A program made the translations under genes and the position numbers. A model generated the notes under the pieces. It was given only the letters and a program-made list of their open reading frames with translations. It was not told the DNA's origin and did no database searches. From Succinatimonas sp. UBA6849 (GTDB taxonomy: Bacteria; Pseudomonadota; Gammaproteobacteria; Enterobacterales; Succinivibrionaceae): a stretch of DNA of 23,064 nt. The stretch lies in contig DKDL01000032.1 in assembly GCA_002449335.1 (NCBI GenBank), positions 1-23,064 on the forward strand, read 5' to 3'. How positions within the stretch are numbered: position 1 is the first letter of the stretch; every line of letters begins with the position of its first letter. Of the stretch, positions 8,153 through 15,437 are shown piece by piece.

Positions 8153-9226
8153 CTATCTCTTATCAAGACCATTCTCATGTAACCAGTTCTCAATAACTTT
8201 AGCTACATCTCGGTTATTAAGATCAGACATCATAAAGTGGGTATTACCTCTAACTCCTAAATCAGGCAAACTTACAATACTTACTTTGCCATGGTATTTT
8301 TTAGCGACGCGCTCAAACTCATGAGCCAGATTCAAACGGGTTCTCCAGTTATCCTTACCATAGTTTTTAACAGGAGTTTTACCTTTAGGAATGTTGTCGC
8401 CAAAGTACACAACAATAGGTTTTTCGATTAGCTTTCTAAAGTCTTCCATTGGGACTTCATAGCCTTTAGCAGGAAACATACTTGTAGTCTCTTCTACCTT
8501 TGGTAATTCTCCTTTAGGAAATGGAAAGGTACCTGGTTCTAAAGAGATTACAGCTTTAATCTTGTCCGAATCTGTTGCAGCTCTCCAACCAGGACCACCA
8601 CCTGCTGAGTGGGTCATTAAGATACCGTTTCCTGCTACCTCAAAAGTATCTACAACTGATTTTGCAAAGACATTGTCATCATAAATACCAGTATCAGGTG
8701 TCATCTGTCGAAAGAACTGATCTAATGACTTTTCATCTTTTGCAAAAGCTACATTGTCATAAAAGTCTGGCCACACACCGATTCTAAAAGTGTTAAACCA
8801 CAATTCATCATCAGGTGTTTGAGTAACATTACGAGCTACCGTAGAACGACCGACTCTACCTCGACCAGGTTCATCCATAACATAGATCTTGTAACCTTCT
8901 TCTAAAAAGATATTGTTAAAGCCATCACGGCCGTCAGGTGTAGTCTCCCAGGTTTTACCTGACTGACCATAGCCGTGTAAAAAGACTAAAGAGAGTTGTC
9001 TTGGATTTTGTGGAATTTGATACATCACATAAGCATGATCACCATGCAGTGTCTGACCACTTAAATCTTTTGGATCGTTTGGGTTATAGGAACCATCAGC
9101 TACTTTTACAGTGCCACCTGCTGCAAAGCTGCCCTGATCAACAATAGTTACAGGCTTTGTAAAAGCATTAGCTGTAAAAGACATTACACTTAGAGCTAAT
9201 GCAGATAAGTAAACTATCTTATTCAT
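8153..9226 (-). CDS. Exported alpha/beta hydrolase (esterase-like)
   Basis: A Sec signal peptide with a hydrophobic core (SALALSVMSF) and probable cleavage after ANA (residue 21) sends this protein to the periplasm. Alpha/beta hydrolase features are FLHGYGQSG (82-90, oxyanion region), THSAGGG (205-211, Ser207 the likely nucleophile) and GNTHF (328-331, His330). A glutamate in SLEPG (Glu230) or a nearby acid may complete the triad. At 357 aa it resembles exported esterases/lipases of anaerobes. ATG at 9226 follows AAGGAT. Fourth ORF of the operon, 41 bases after the cupin. Unlike the two GIC-elbow hydrolases of the operon, it keeps serine. Its natural substrate is unknown. Confidence 0.82.
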   Translation of the reverse strand: MNKIVYLSALALSVMSFTANAFTKPVTIVDQGSFAAGGTVKVADGSYNPNDPKDLSGQTLHGDHAYVMYQIPQNPRQLSLVFLHGYGQSGKTWETTPDGRDGFNNIFLEEGYKIYVMDEPGRGRVGRSTVARNVTQTPDDELWFNTFRIGVWPDFYDNVAFAKDEKSLDQFFRQMTPDTGIYDDNVFAKSVVDTFEVAGNGILMTHSAGGGPGWRAATDSDKIKAVISLEPGTFPFPKGELPKVEETTSMFPAKGYEVPMEDFRKLIEKPIVVYFGDNIPKGKTPVKNYGKDNWRTRLNLAHEFERVAKKYHGKVSIVSLPDLGVRGNTHFMMSDLNNRDVAKVIENWLHENGLDKR

Positions 9227-9267
9227 ATAAAATCCTTTATTTCATGAAATCTCTTATAAATCAAAAC

Positions 9268-9789
9268 TTACTTAAGATTTTTATAATCTTTTAAATCAAC
9301 CTTTTCTAACCACTCTGTAGAGACGTTATCGCCACTGTTCATATAGGCTAAATGCTGGAAATAGCTGTTTGGGGATGCTCCATGCCAGTGTTTGGTTTCA
9401 GCAGGAATGGTAACGCTGGTACCTGGCTTTATCTCTTTAATGTCATCTCCCCAGATCTGGTAATAACCGTGACCTGAAACACCAATTAAAACCTGACAGG
9501 AATTGTGGTGTACATGCCAGTTGTTAATAGAACCTGGAGCAAAGGTAACAACAAACATATGAACACTAGGATCATTTGATACAGGTGACAGATAGGATGG
9601 AGCAGTGAAGTATTTCTCATTAGACTTGTTCTCAACTCCTACAGGAAATACTGCACCGTCTACTTTGGACATCTCTTGTTCAACCTCTTTTACAGAAGGA
9701 TAACTGTAAGTTTCCTCTTGAGCCTGTACTGACGACAGCACCAAAGATGAAAGCACGACCAAAGGTAAAAAGCTCTTTTTAATTTTCAT
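9268..9789 (-). CDS. Cupin protein from internal start (alternative product)
   Basis: Within the fused frame an ATG at 9789 is preceded by an excellent Shine-Dalgarno, GAGGA at 9801-9797, with a 7-base spacer. Translation from here gives 173 aa beginning with a complete Sec signal peptide and then the cupin domain (metal-binding His residues in WHVHHN and HWHGA). The ribosome binding site and signal peptide would be unnecessary if only the fusion were made, so this start is probably still used. It may make all or most of the cupin. A role in metal-dependent chemistry on small carbonyl or cyanohydrin-like compounds is possible but unproven. Confidence 0.65.
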   Translation of the reverse strand: MKIKKSFLPLVVLSSLVLSSVQAQEETYSYPSVKEVEQEMSKVDGAVFPVGVENKSNEKYFTAPSYLSPVSNDPSVHMFVVTFAPGSINNWHVHHNSCQVLIGVSGHGYYQIWGDDIKEIKPGTSVTIPAETKHWHGASPNSYFQHLAYMNSGDNVSTEWLEKVDLKDYKNLK

Positions 9790-10425
9790 ATAGTTATCCT
9801 CGTTTAGGTTAGTTTCTATGTTTAAGGGTAAATTGCCTTTCTCACCGATCTCTTTTAACCAGTTATCAACTTCCTCTTTAACCTCATCATTTGCTTTTTG
9901 GGCTAACTGACCTTTCATCACTAAGGCTTTACCTACCTTTGCGTTTTTGAACATTGCCTGTAGTCTTAGATCGATAGCGCTCAAGCCACTGCCTTCATGA
10001 GTTACGAATGGATAAATCTTTTTGCCATCTAATGAGTTTTTCTCAAGGAAGGTGTACATCACCATTGGCATATCACCCCACCATACAGGTGAACCTATAT
10101 ATACAGTGTCATACTCATCTACTGATACAAGATCGGTCTTGTAGTCAGGACGAGCGTTATTCTCTTTTTCAGTACGGGCAACTTCTGTAGCTGCCTTATA
10201 CTGCTTTGGATAAGCTGTTACTGGTGCAATTTCATGCAGATCAGAGCCAGTCTTCTGAGCAATAATCTTTGCCAATTTGGCGGTATTACCTTCTTTTACA
10301 TAACCCACACCGTAGTTTTCATCTGCTCTTGAAAAATAAATGGTAAGTGACTTTGCAAAGGTTGCCTGTGACATAAATACTCCTGCGGCAATTAGTAATG
10401 CGCTCTTTAAGATTAAGTTTTTCAT
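9268..10425 (-). CDS. Exported flavodoxin fused in frame to an exported cupin
   Basis: One 385-aa open frame joins two proteins usually encoded separately. Residues 1-24 are a Sec signal (ending ATFA, no twin arginine). Residues 25-195 are a Flavodoxin_4-type domain with IYFSRADENYG, GNTAK, GSPVWWGDMP (111-120) and THEGSG. Residues 196-212 look like translated intergenic DNA. Residues 213-236 are a second signal peptide (MKIKKSF, hydrophobic core, VQAQ). The cupin domain follows, with HVHH (about 303-306), a Gln-containing strand and PAETKHWHGA. The cupin resembles hydroxynitrile-lyase-like cupins often found near carboxymuconolactone decarboxylase proteins. The first ATG follows AGGAG. If made as one chain, the second hydrophobic segment would probably stop transfer and leave the cupin inside. 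Separate translation from the internal start seems more sensible. A lost stop codon or a sequence error could explain the join. Confidence 0.85.
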   Translation of the reverse strand: MKNLILKSALLIAAGVFMSQATFAKSLTIYFSRADENYGVGYVKEGNTAKLAKIIAQKTGSDLHEIAPVTAYPKQYKAATEVARTEKENNARPDYKTDLVSVDEYDTVYIGSPVWWGDMPMVMYTFLEKNSLDGKKIYPFVTHEGSGLSAIDLRLQAMFKNAKVGKALVMKGQLAQKANDEVKEEVDNWLKEIGEKGNLPLNIETNLNEDNYMKIKKSFLPLVVLSSLVLSSVQAQEETYSYPSVKEVEQEMSKVDGAVFPVGVENKSNEKYFTAPSYLSPVSNDPSVHMFVVTFAPGSINNWHVHHNSCQVLIGVSGHGYYQIWGDDIKEIKPGTSVTIPAETKHWHGASPNSYFQHLAYMNSGDNVSTEWLEKVDLKDYKNLK

Positions 10426-10465
10426 TTAATGCTCCTATGATTAAAAAAACTAAGGCATCGTGAGA

Positions 10466-11335
10466 CTATTTATTTAAAACTTTGAATACTTCATTTGCGT
10501 GTTTTAAAAGATTTAGTGTTCTTGGGAATCCTAAATATGGGTTCATTGAAGTAATTACGCCAATGACATCATCTTTGGTTCCGCCTGCTGCTAGAAGGCC
10601 TCTTACGTGGCTCTTAAATTGAGGCTCTTCTCCTAAAGTACCGATAGCTGCTACTGTTAGAATTTCTCTTTCTTTAAGGCTCAAGCTCTGTCTTGTATAG
10701 ATGTCACCAAAACAGAAAGCTGATAGGTCATCCTGAAGATGCTTCTGATTGTCAGGTGTGCTCTCTCGCATTTTTACAATGCGCTCACCATAGGTTCCAA
10801 CCTGAAACTCAAGGCCTTTTGTAAATCTGTTCTCATCATTGGTTGTAGCTACATCTTCTAAAGGCAACTTGATGTTTTTTGATTTAAAGATTTTATTTAA
10901 GCTCTCTAAAGCCATGATCTCACGAGCTATTCCGATATATGGCACACACTGATAGACAGCTTCACGCAGTTTTAATGGAGGTACTCCTACATTTAGAGCT
11001 TCAATAAAAGCATGCTCTAGAAGATTGTCATTTACCTGTAAGGTAGTTAAAGTCACTAGAGTCACCAGTTCCTGATGCTCTCTTGAAAGAGCGCTTTGAG
11101 AGGCAATGTCAGCATAAAGATATTTCTTCATTAAAGCTGACATTTGCGGATCAGTATCTTCTAAAAAGAACTTTTCATTGCCATGCAATGAGGTATACAA
11201 CTCATTTGCAGCTTTTGCGCGCTCTGTAGTTTCAAGATACTTTGAATTGTCTTGAGCAAAGGTTGCTTGTGAAAAGATAAGGCTTAAAGCTACAAAAGAT
11301 AACTTTAAGGTATTTTGAAAACGCAAGTGAGGCAT
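10466..11335 (-). CDS. Exported carboxymuconolactone decarboxylase-like protein (two domains)
   Basis: A Sec signal (hydrophobic core SFVALSLIFS, cleavage near TFA-QD, residue 27) precedes two repeats of the CMD/AhpD-like helical domain. Repeat one contains REHQELVTLVTLTTLQ, then LEHAFIEALNVGV and YIGIAREIMAL. Repeat two contains KEREILTVAAIGTLG, SHVRGLLAAGG and YLGFPRTLNLL. The CxxC pair of AhpD peroxidase partners is absent, so thiol peroxidase activity is unlikely. It is closer to lactone decarboxylase or uncharacterised CMD proteins. It lies 40 bases before the flavodoxin-cupin ORF, a common pairing in bacterial genomes. ATG at 11335 follows GGGAG. The reaction is unknown. Confidence 0.88.
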   Translation of the reverse strand: MPHLRFQNTLKLSFVALSLIFSQATFAQDNSKYLETTERAKAANELYTSLHGNEKFFLEDTDPQMSALMKKYLYADIASQSALSREHQELVTLVTLTTLQVNDNLLEHAFIEALNVGVPPLKLREAVYQCVPYIGIAREIMALESLNKIFKSKNIKLPLEDVATTNDENRFTKGLEFQVGTYGERIVKMRESTPDNQKHLQDDLSAFCFGDIYTRQSLSLKEREILTVAAIGTLGEEPQFKSHVRGLLAAGGTKDDVIGVITSMNPYLGFPRTLNLLKHANEVFKVLNK

Positions 11336-11423
11336 TTTTGTCTCCCAGATTGTTTGACCTAGAAGGTGTACCTGTTGACTTTTAGTACACCTTCAGTTTC
11401 CAAGATTTCTCTACAAAACTTTA

Positions 11424-12572
11424 TTAAAGGTTCTTGCCATAGAAATCAGATAACTTTGAGACAAAAGTATCTACATACTCAGGTACAAAGTAGGTCTGAA
11501 TATGAGTTGCGCCCTTTAAGGTAAACAGCTCTTTATTCTTAGTGCCTGTAGCTCTCTTAAAGCAGTCTTCAGTCATGTACAGAGTATCAGCATCGGCACC
11601 TGCCATCATCAGTAATGGCTGATCGATTAACTCCATGTTCTCGCGAGCATCAAAGGTAAACAGATCAAGGTTGCTGCGTACGGTGTACTTAAATGTTGAA
11701 TTTGGATGACGGTGAGTCTTACCGTAATAGATATAACCTTCACGATATAGAGTAGGCATCTTAGCTAGCTCTTCATCTGAAATTTGAGCTGTTTCAGTAG
11801 CAGGAGTTCTTAAGATCTTCTCTCCTAAAGCTTCTTTAGCTCTTTGCTCAGATGCTTCGTGCAGACGCTTTAAAGTTGTGTCTTTAGCTGAGTCTAAAAA
11901 GCCATCTTTTCTTACAATACCTGAATTGAACATTGATAAGGTGGCTACTGCTTTTAAACGTTTGTCAGTCTGTGAAGCTTTAATGGTATAACCGCCACCG
12001 CCGCAGATACCTAGAGCTCCGACTCTTGTAGGATCAACACCTTTAAAGGTTTCGATGATATCTGCCATACCATGGATATCTTCAACTCTAAAAGCTGGAT
12101 TATCTAAGTTTCTTGGTTGTCCGCCACTAGCCCCCTGGAATGAAGCATCAGCTGCAATGGTGATATAACCTAACTCAGCTAATCTTTGAGCATATAAACC
12201 TGCTACCTGCTCTTTAACACCACCATTAGGATGAGCTACAACTACGGCTGCATACTTCTTGTTTGGATCGTAGTTAGCAGGAGTGTAGATATTAGCTGAG
12301 ATCTTGTTACCGTTAAGAATATAAGTTACAGGATGGATGTTTACCTTACCCTTTACATTCTCTGTAATTGCACCTCTGTAAACTAAACCAAATGGATTTT
12401 CATTTGGTGATTTAATTTCTGACTTGGTCAGTTCTCTTAAATTAGAAGCACCTGTAAAGACAATTTCAGATGCCATAGCTTTTGGCATAAAAGAGGTAGA
12501 AATCGCACCTGTTGCAAGAACAGTTGCTAAAAATAGTGAGCTTAAAACAGTTTTGGTTGATTTTAACTTCAT
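11424..12572 (-). CDS. Exported alpha/beta hydrolase with Cys nucleophile elbow; first operon gene
   Basis: First gene of the operon. The N-terminus has a long Sec signal ending AMA (residue 34). The hydrolase body contains VVAHPNGG (about 111-118), GICGGGGY (188-195, Cys190 in the nucleophile position) and LLMMAGADAD (likely acid). GATHIQTYF supplies the probable catalytic His (about 357). The elbow cysteine links it to dienelactone-hydrolase-like and YcjY-like enzymes and to the operon's last gene. At 382 aa it is a little longer than that paralogue. ATG at 12572 has GGAG nine bases upstream. An 88-base gap separates it from the next gene. It may cleave an ester or lactone in the periplasm; the substrate is unknown. 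Confidence 0.82.
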   Translation of the reverse strand: MKLKSTKTVLSSLFLATVLATGAISTSFMPKAMASEIVFTGASNLRELTKSEIKSPNENPFGLVYRGAITENVKGKVNIHPVTYILNGNKISANIYTPANYDPNKKYAAVVVAHPNGGVKEQVAGLYAQRLAELGYITIAADASFQGASGGQPRNLDNPAFRVEDIHGMADIIETFKGVDPTRVGALGICGGGGYTIKASQTDKRLKAVATLSMFNSGIVRKDGFLDSAKDTTLKRLHEASEQRAKEALGEKILRTPATETAQISDEELAKMPTLYREGYIYYGKTHRHPNSTFKYTVRSNLDLFTFDARENMELIDQPLLMMAGADADTLYMTEDCFKRATGTKNKELFTLKGATHIQTYFVPEYVDTFVSKLSDFYGKNL

Positions 12573-12650
12573 GTTCGATTACTCCAAAGTTGTATATGTA
12601 AACAGCTAAGGCTTGCCTTTAAATAAGCTAATTAACTTTTCTTTGAAATA

Positions 12651-12714
12651 ATTATAGAAATTGGCAATAAAGGATTAGTGCTGAAAAAAATCAGAAATAT
12701 GCCTAAAAATATCA
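12651..12714 (-). promoter_or_regulatory. Candidate redox-operon promoter with activator element
   Basis: On the minus strand a perfect TATAAT lies at 12656-12651 with a weak -35. A 24-bp element at 12691-12714 (plus-strand core TGCCTAAAAAT at 12700-12710) matches the one before the regulator gene at 19 of 24 positions. It starts 35 bp from the -10, the same distance as there. Centred near -58 from the predicted start, it fits a site for an AraC-family activator. Confidence 0.55.
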
Positions 12715-12795
12715 AGATGATTTTTTAAGATTGAAAATGAGATTGCCCAAAGCAAGTTGAAGATCCAACCTACAAGAGAAAAGAAGAGGAGTGTA

Positions 12796-12906
12796 TGTTA
12801 CAATACAGGACGTTCCTTTCGGAACGATGGTGATCCTAGTACTGGATCATCGGCAAATGATCTAGTATCTAGGATCGTGATAATCACTTTAATAAGGAGT
12901 TTCAAA
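12796..12906 (+). promoter_or_regulatory. Extended -10 promoter and structured leader of the tiny ORF
   Basis: TGTTACAAT at 12796-12804 is an extended -10 element, giving a start near 12811. The leader begins with a perfect stem CGTTCC-TTTC-GGAACG, then TGATCC/GGATCA and CTAG-rich repeats. Shine-Dalgarno AAGGAG is at 12894-12899. AGTTTCA (12898-12904) pairs with TGAAACT (12908-12914), so the ribosome site and start codon sit in a hairpin. Confidence 0.5.
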
Positions 12907-12969
12907 ATGAAACTTTTATTTATTGTGATGATCCTAGTTTTACTATTATGGTCACCAGCCGTATGGTAA
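12907..12969 (+). CDS. Tiny hydrophobic peptide, 20 aa, Ibs-like
   Basis: ATG at 12907 follows AAGGAG with a 7-base spacer and encodes 20 residues: MKLL, then FIVMILVLLLW, then SPAVW and a TAA. A basic start, a single membrane-spanning core and a short polar end resemble the 18-19-aa Ibs toxins of E. coli and other type I toxin peptides. The frame is open upstream to a TTG at 12757, but the strong ribosome site and the promoter inside that stretch favour the short form. The gene has its own promoter and a strong terminator 16 bases after the stop, so it is a compact single transcription unit of about 200 nt. The start region is sequestered in a hairpin, a usual trait of type I toxin mRNAs. 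An antisense antitoxin RNA is not clearly visible. A leader or signalling peptide is the alternative. Confidence 0.55.
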   Translation: MKLLFIVMILVLLLWSPAVW

Positions 12970-12985
12970 TCTAGGTTCATCGGTA

Positions 12986-13015
12986 GGTAGGAGTTAGTAG
13001 CTCCTACCTTCCTTT
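12986..13015 (+). terminator. Terminator of the tiny-ORF transcript
   Basis: GGTAGGAG (12986-12993) pairs perfectly with CTCCTACC (13001-13008) over a 7-nt loop, followed by TTCCTTT. It closes the short plus-strand unit. Confidence 0.8.
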
Positions 13016-13197
13016 AAATTATAGATCAAATCATGTCTTTAGCAAAAGTTACTTTTGAAAAATCATAACAGCTATGCCCTATTCTTATTTGCACCTGCAA
13101 AATAAAGAGCTATAGAATGTTATTTCTGTCGTATTCTTGAAAGAAAAATTTTAAATTGAGCTTGAACGGGGCTTAGACATGCCAAATTTAAGGCATA

Positions 13198-13219
13198 AAA
13201 AAAGCGACCTGACGTCGCT
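13198..13219 (-). terminator. Terminator of tRNA-Val
   Basis: On the minus strand AGCGAC-GTCAG-GTCGCT is followed by a run of T residues (about 13204-13198), just past the CCA end of the tRNA. Confidence 0.85.
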
Positions 13220-13222
13220 AAA

Positions 13223-13300
13223 TGGTGGATGCTATAGGACTCGAACCTATGACCCTCTGCTTGTAAGGCAGATGCTCTAACCAAACTGAGCTAAGCATCC
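13223..13300 (-). tRNA. tRNA-Val (anticodon TAC), CCA encoded
   Basis: The minus strand folds into a full cloverleaf. The acceptor stem GGATGCT/AGCATCC, D stem GCTC/GAGC, anticodon stem TCTGC/GCAGA with loop CTTACAA (anticodon TAC), and T stem ATAGG/CCTAT with TTCGAGT all pair. The discriminator A and CCA are genomically encoded (13226-13223). It is a single-gene unit with its own promoter and terminator. Confidence 0.97.
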
Positions 13301-13318
13301 TCATCAGAAAGTGAGTGC

Positions 13319-13347
13319 ATTATATAGGTAATAACACACTCTTGCAA
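13319..13347 (-). promoter_or_regulatory. Sigma-70 promoter of tRNA-Val
   Basis: On the minus strand TTGCAA (13347-13342) and TATAAT (13324-13319) are separated by exactly 17 bases, placing the start near 13312, about a dozen bases before the mature tRNA. Confidence 0.85.
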
Positions 13348-13423
13348 GTAGTAATTTCAAACAAAATCAATGCAATTCTCTCAAAGTGGCTTTTTAATGC
13401 ATGTTAATGAGAGGTTAATTTTT

Positions 13424-14764
13424 TTAAATTTTACTTAATTCCTCGGTAATTGCCTCATAAGCAATGTCCATTGCCTTTTGAAGATCCTCTTTTTCAATGT
13501 TCAATTGAGGATTAAAGTACAGGATATCCCCAATTGGTCTTAACAGCAGACCTTTCTTTAGAGCATTCTGGTAAATTCTGTAACCTAATCTTAAGGAACT
13601 ATCAAATGGCTCTTTGGTCTTTCTGTCTTTTACAAGCTCTAGAGCATTGATAAGACCAATATGTCTTACACCACCTACTTTATCTATCTGCATAAAGCGA
13701 TGTTCGAATTCTTTTGACAGCCACTGACCTAATTCATTGGCTTTTTCAATGATATGATCTCGCTTTAAGATCTTGATGACAGCTAAGGCACAGCTGCATG
13801 CCAGTGGGTTACCTGCATAAGTATGTGAGTGCATGAAAGCTTTGCCTTCAGAGTAATCTGCTAAAAAGGCATTGTAGATGCTATCTGTTACACAGACTAC
13901 TGACATTGGCATATAGCCACCTGTAATTGCCTTTGACAGACACATGATGTCTGGAGTAATACCAGCATGATCACAGGCAAACCACTTACCGGTTCTACCA
14001 AAACCTGTTGCAATTTCATCTGCAATAAAGAGCACTCCGTGTTCTTTACACAGATCATATAAAGCTTTTAAGTAATCTTTTGGATAAATTCTCATACCAC
14101 CTGCGCCCTGTAGCAGTGGTTCTACAATTAAGGCACAGAGCTTGTCACCGTATTTATCAAAGCACTCTTTAGCTCTTTGTATGCACTTCTCAGGATAATC
14201 ATCAGCATGACGGAACATATCAGGAGCTTCAATATGGATATTATCCATCATCATAGGCTTATACATCAGATTGTATAAATCCATGCTACCAACAGATAAG
14301 GCACCGATGGTTTCACCATGATAACCTTCTGATAAACAGGCAAATTTGGTTCTGTCTTTTTGACCTATCTGATGCTGATACTGAAAAGCGATCTTTAAAG
14401 CCATCTCCACTGATGATGAACCGTTATCAGCATAGTTAAAATGAGTTAATCCTTTTGGAACGATAGTCAGTAACTCTTTAGTCAACTCTACAGCCCATGG
14501 ATGAGTAAAGTTTGCAAATATTACATGCTCTAGGGTATGAGCCTGTTTTGCAATAGCATCAGAAATCTCTTCATTGCAGTGACCTAAGAGATTACACCAC
14601 CAAGAACCTACAATATCTAAGATCTCCTTGCCTTCAGCTGTGTAAAGGTATGGACCTTTTCCCTTTACGACTGGTACAGGAGGGAAAGACTCATAGTCTT
14701 TCATTTGGGCAGCAGGATGCCAAATATGCTTTAAATCAAAATCAATCAGTTCTTTAGAATTCAT
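13424..14764 (-). CDS. bioA: Adenosylmethionine-8-amino-7-oxononanoate aminotransferase
   Basis: BioA makes 7,8-diaminopelargonate from KAPA with S-adenosylmethionine as amino donor, a late step in biotin synthesis. It is a PLP-dependent class III aminotransferase. HIWHP and the BioA-type GSWWCNLLGHC block (about 54-64) are present. So are DNGSSSVEMALK, ADEIATGFGRTG (249-260, Asp250 to the PLP ring) and LSKAITGG (278-284, Lys279 the Schiff-base lysine). The first ATG is at 14764. An in-frame TTG just before it could be counted as the start, but the ATG with upstream GGAAG is preferred. It overlaps the end of bioD by 11 bases, so the two are translationally coupled. No clear terminator follows before the tRNA promoter. 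Confidence 0.95.
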   Translation of the reverse strand: MNSKELIDFDLKHIWHPAAQMKDYESFPPVPVVKGKGPYLYTAEGKEILDIVGSWWCNLLGHCNEEISDAIAKQAHTLEHVIFANFTHPWAVELTKELLTIVPKGLTHFNYADNGSSSVEMALKIAFQYQHQIGQKDRTKFACLSEGYHGETIGALSVGSMDLYNLMYKPMMMDNIHIEAPDMFRHADDYPEKCIQRAKECFDKYGDKLCALIVEPLLQGAGGMRIYPKDYLKALYDLCKEHGVLFIADEIATGFGRTGKWFACDHAGITPDIMCLSKAITGGYMPMSVVCVTDSIYNAFLADYSEGKAFMHSHTYAGNPLACSCALAVIKILKRDHIIEKANELGQWLSKEFEHRFMQIDKVGGVRHIGLINALELVKDRKTKEPFDSSLRLGYRIYQNALKKGLLLRPIGDILYFNPQLNIEKEDLQKAMDIAYEAITEELSKI

Positions 14765-15428
14765 CAAAGTAATCTTCCATATTCTTGTCTAAAAGTTTGA
14801 GATCCTGCTCTCCTTGAGCTAAGGTTGCAATAACCTTTACATTAGAGATCTGCTCTATCATGCTTAAGTTATCCTGGTGCATGATTGAGTCTTTATCAAA
14901 CTTGTTGAGTATTACGCCCTGTACTTTTACGTCATGAGCTTTTAAATAGCTAATAGTAAGTACAGTATGGTTAATGGTACCAAGGCCAGCATCTGCTACA
15001 ACAACGCATGGCAGTTTCATATCCTTTAAGATATCAAGATACATTAAATGGCAGTCTTTTTCCCAGACTACAGGACAGATAATGCCACCTGCGCCTTCAG
15101 ATAACACGTAATCATAGTTTTCTCTTAAGGCATTGAACTTTTCTAGAATAACATCTAATTTAGCAAAGCGTTTTTCACCACGACCTGCTAAGTGTGGAGA
15201 TAAAGGCTTTTCATAGAGGTAGGATAATAAAGAATCTGTACTCTGTTTGATGTTAGCATGATCTCGAACATAGCCAGCATCAGAGTGCTCAATACAATCA
15301 GAGCCACTGACAGCTGCTTTGTAATAAGCTAACTTTAACTTTTTTTTGGTAAGTTCTCTTGCAATAGCCGCACTGACATAGGTTTTACCAATATCAGTAC
15401 CGGTACCTGTAACAAATAATCCACGCAT
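14754..15428 (-). CDS. bioD: Dethiobiotin synthetase
   Basis: BioD closes the ureido ring of dethiobiotin using ATP, CO2 and diaminopelargonate, directly after BioA. The P-loop GTGTDIGKT (8-16), KAAVSGSD (37-44) and the SEGAGGI metal/ATP segment are visible. The length of 224 aa is normal. ATG at 15428 has AAGGA seven bases upstream. It is the first gene of a bioD-bioA pair; bioB, bioF and bioC are not in the window. Only 56 bases separate it from the flagellin gene upstream on the same strand. That gap holds a perfect inverted repeat with a possible -10 at its centre. Confidence 0.95.
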   Translation of the reverse strand: MRGLFVTGTGTDIGKTYVSAAIARELTKKKLKLAYYKAAVSGSDCIEHSDAGYVRDHANIKQSTDSLLSYLYEKPLSPHLAGRGEKRFAKLDVILEKFNALRENYDYVLSEGAGGIICPVVWEKDCHLMYLDILKDMKLPCVVVADAGLGTINHTVLTISYLKAHDVKVQGVILNKFDKDSIMHQDNLSMIEQISNVKVIATLAQGEQDLKLLDKNMEDYFDEF

Positions 15429-15437
15429 TTTTAAATC

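Noticed and set aside
12798..12980. 60-aa minus-strand frame opposite the tiny hydrophobic ORF
   Set aside because: It is the antisense of a structured leader and ORF, with no ribosome binding site and unlikely residue composition.
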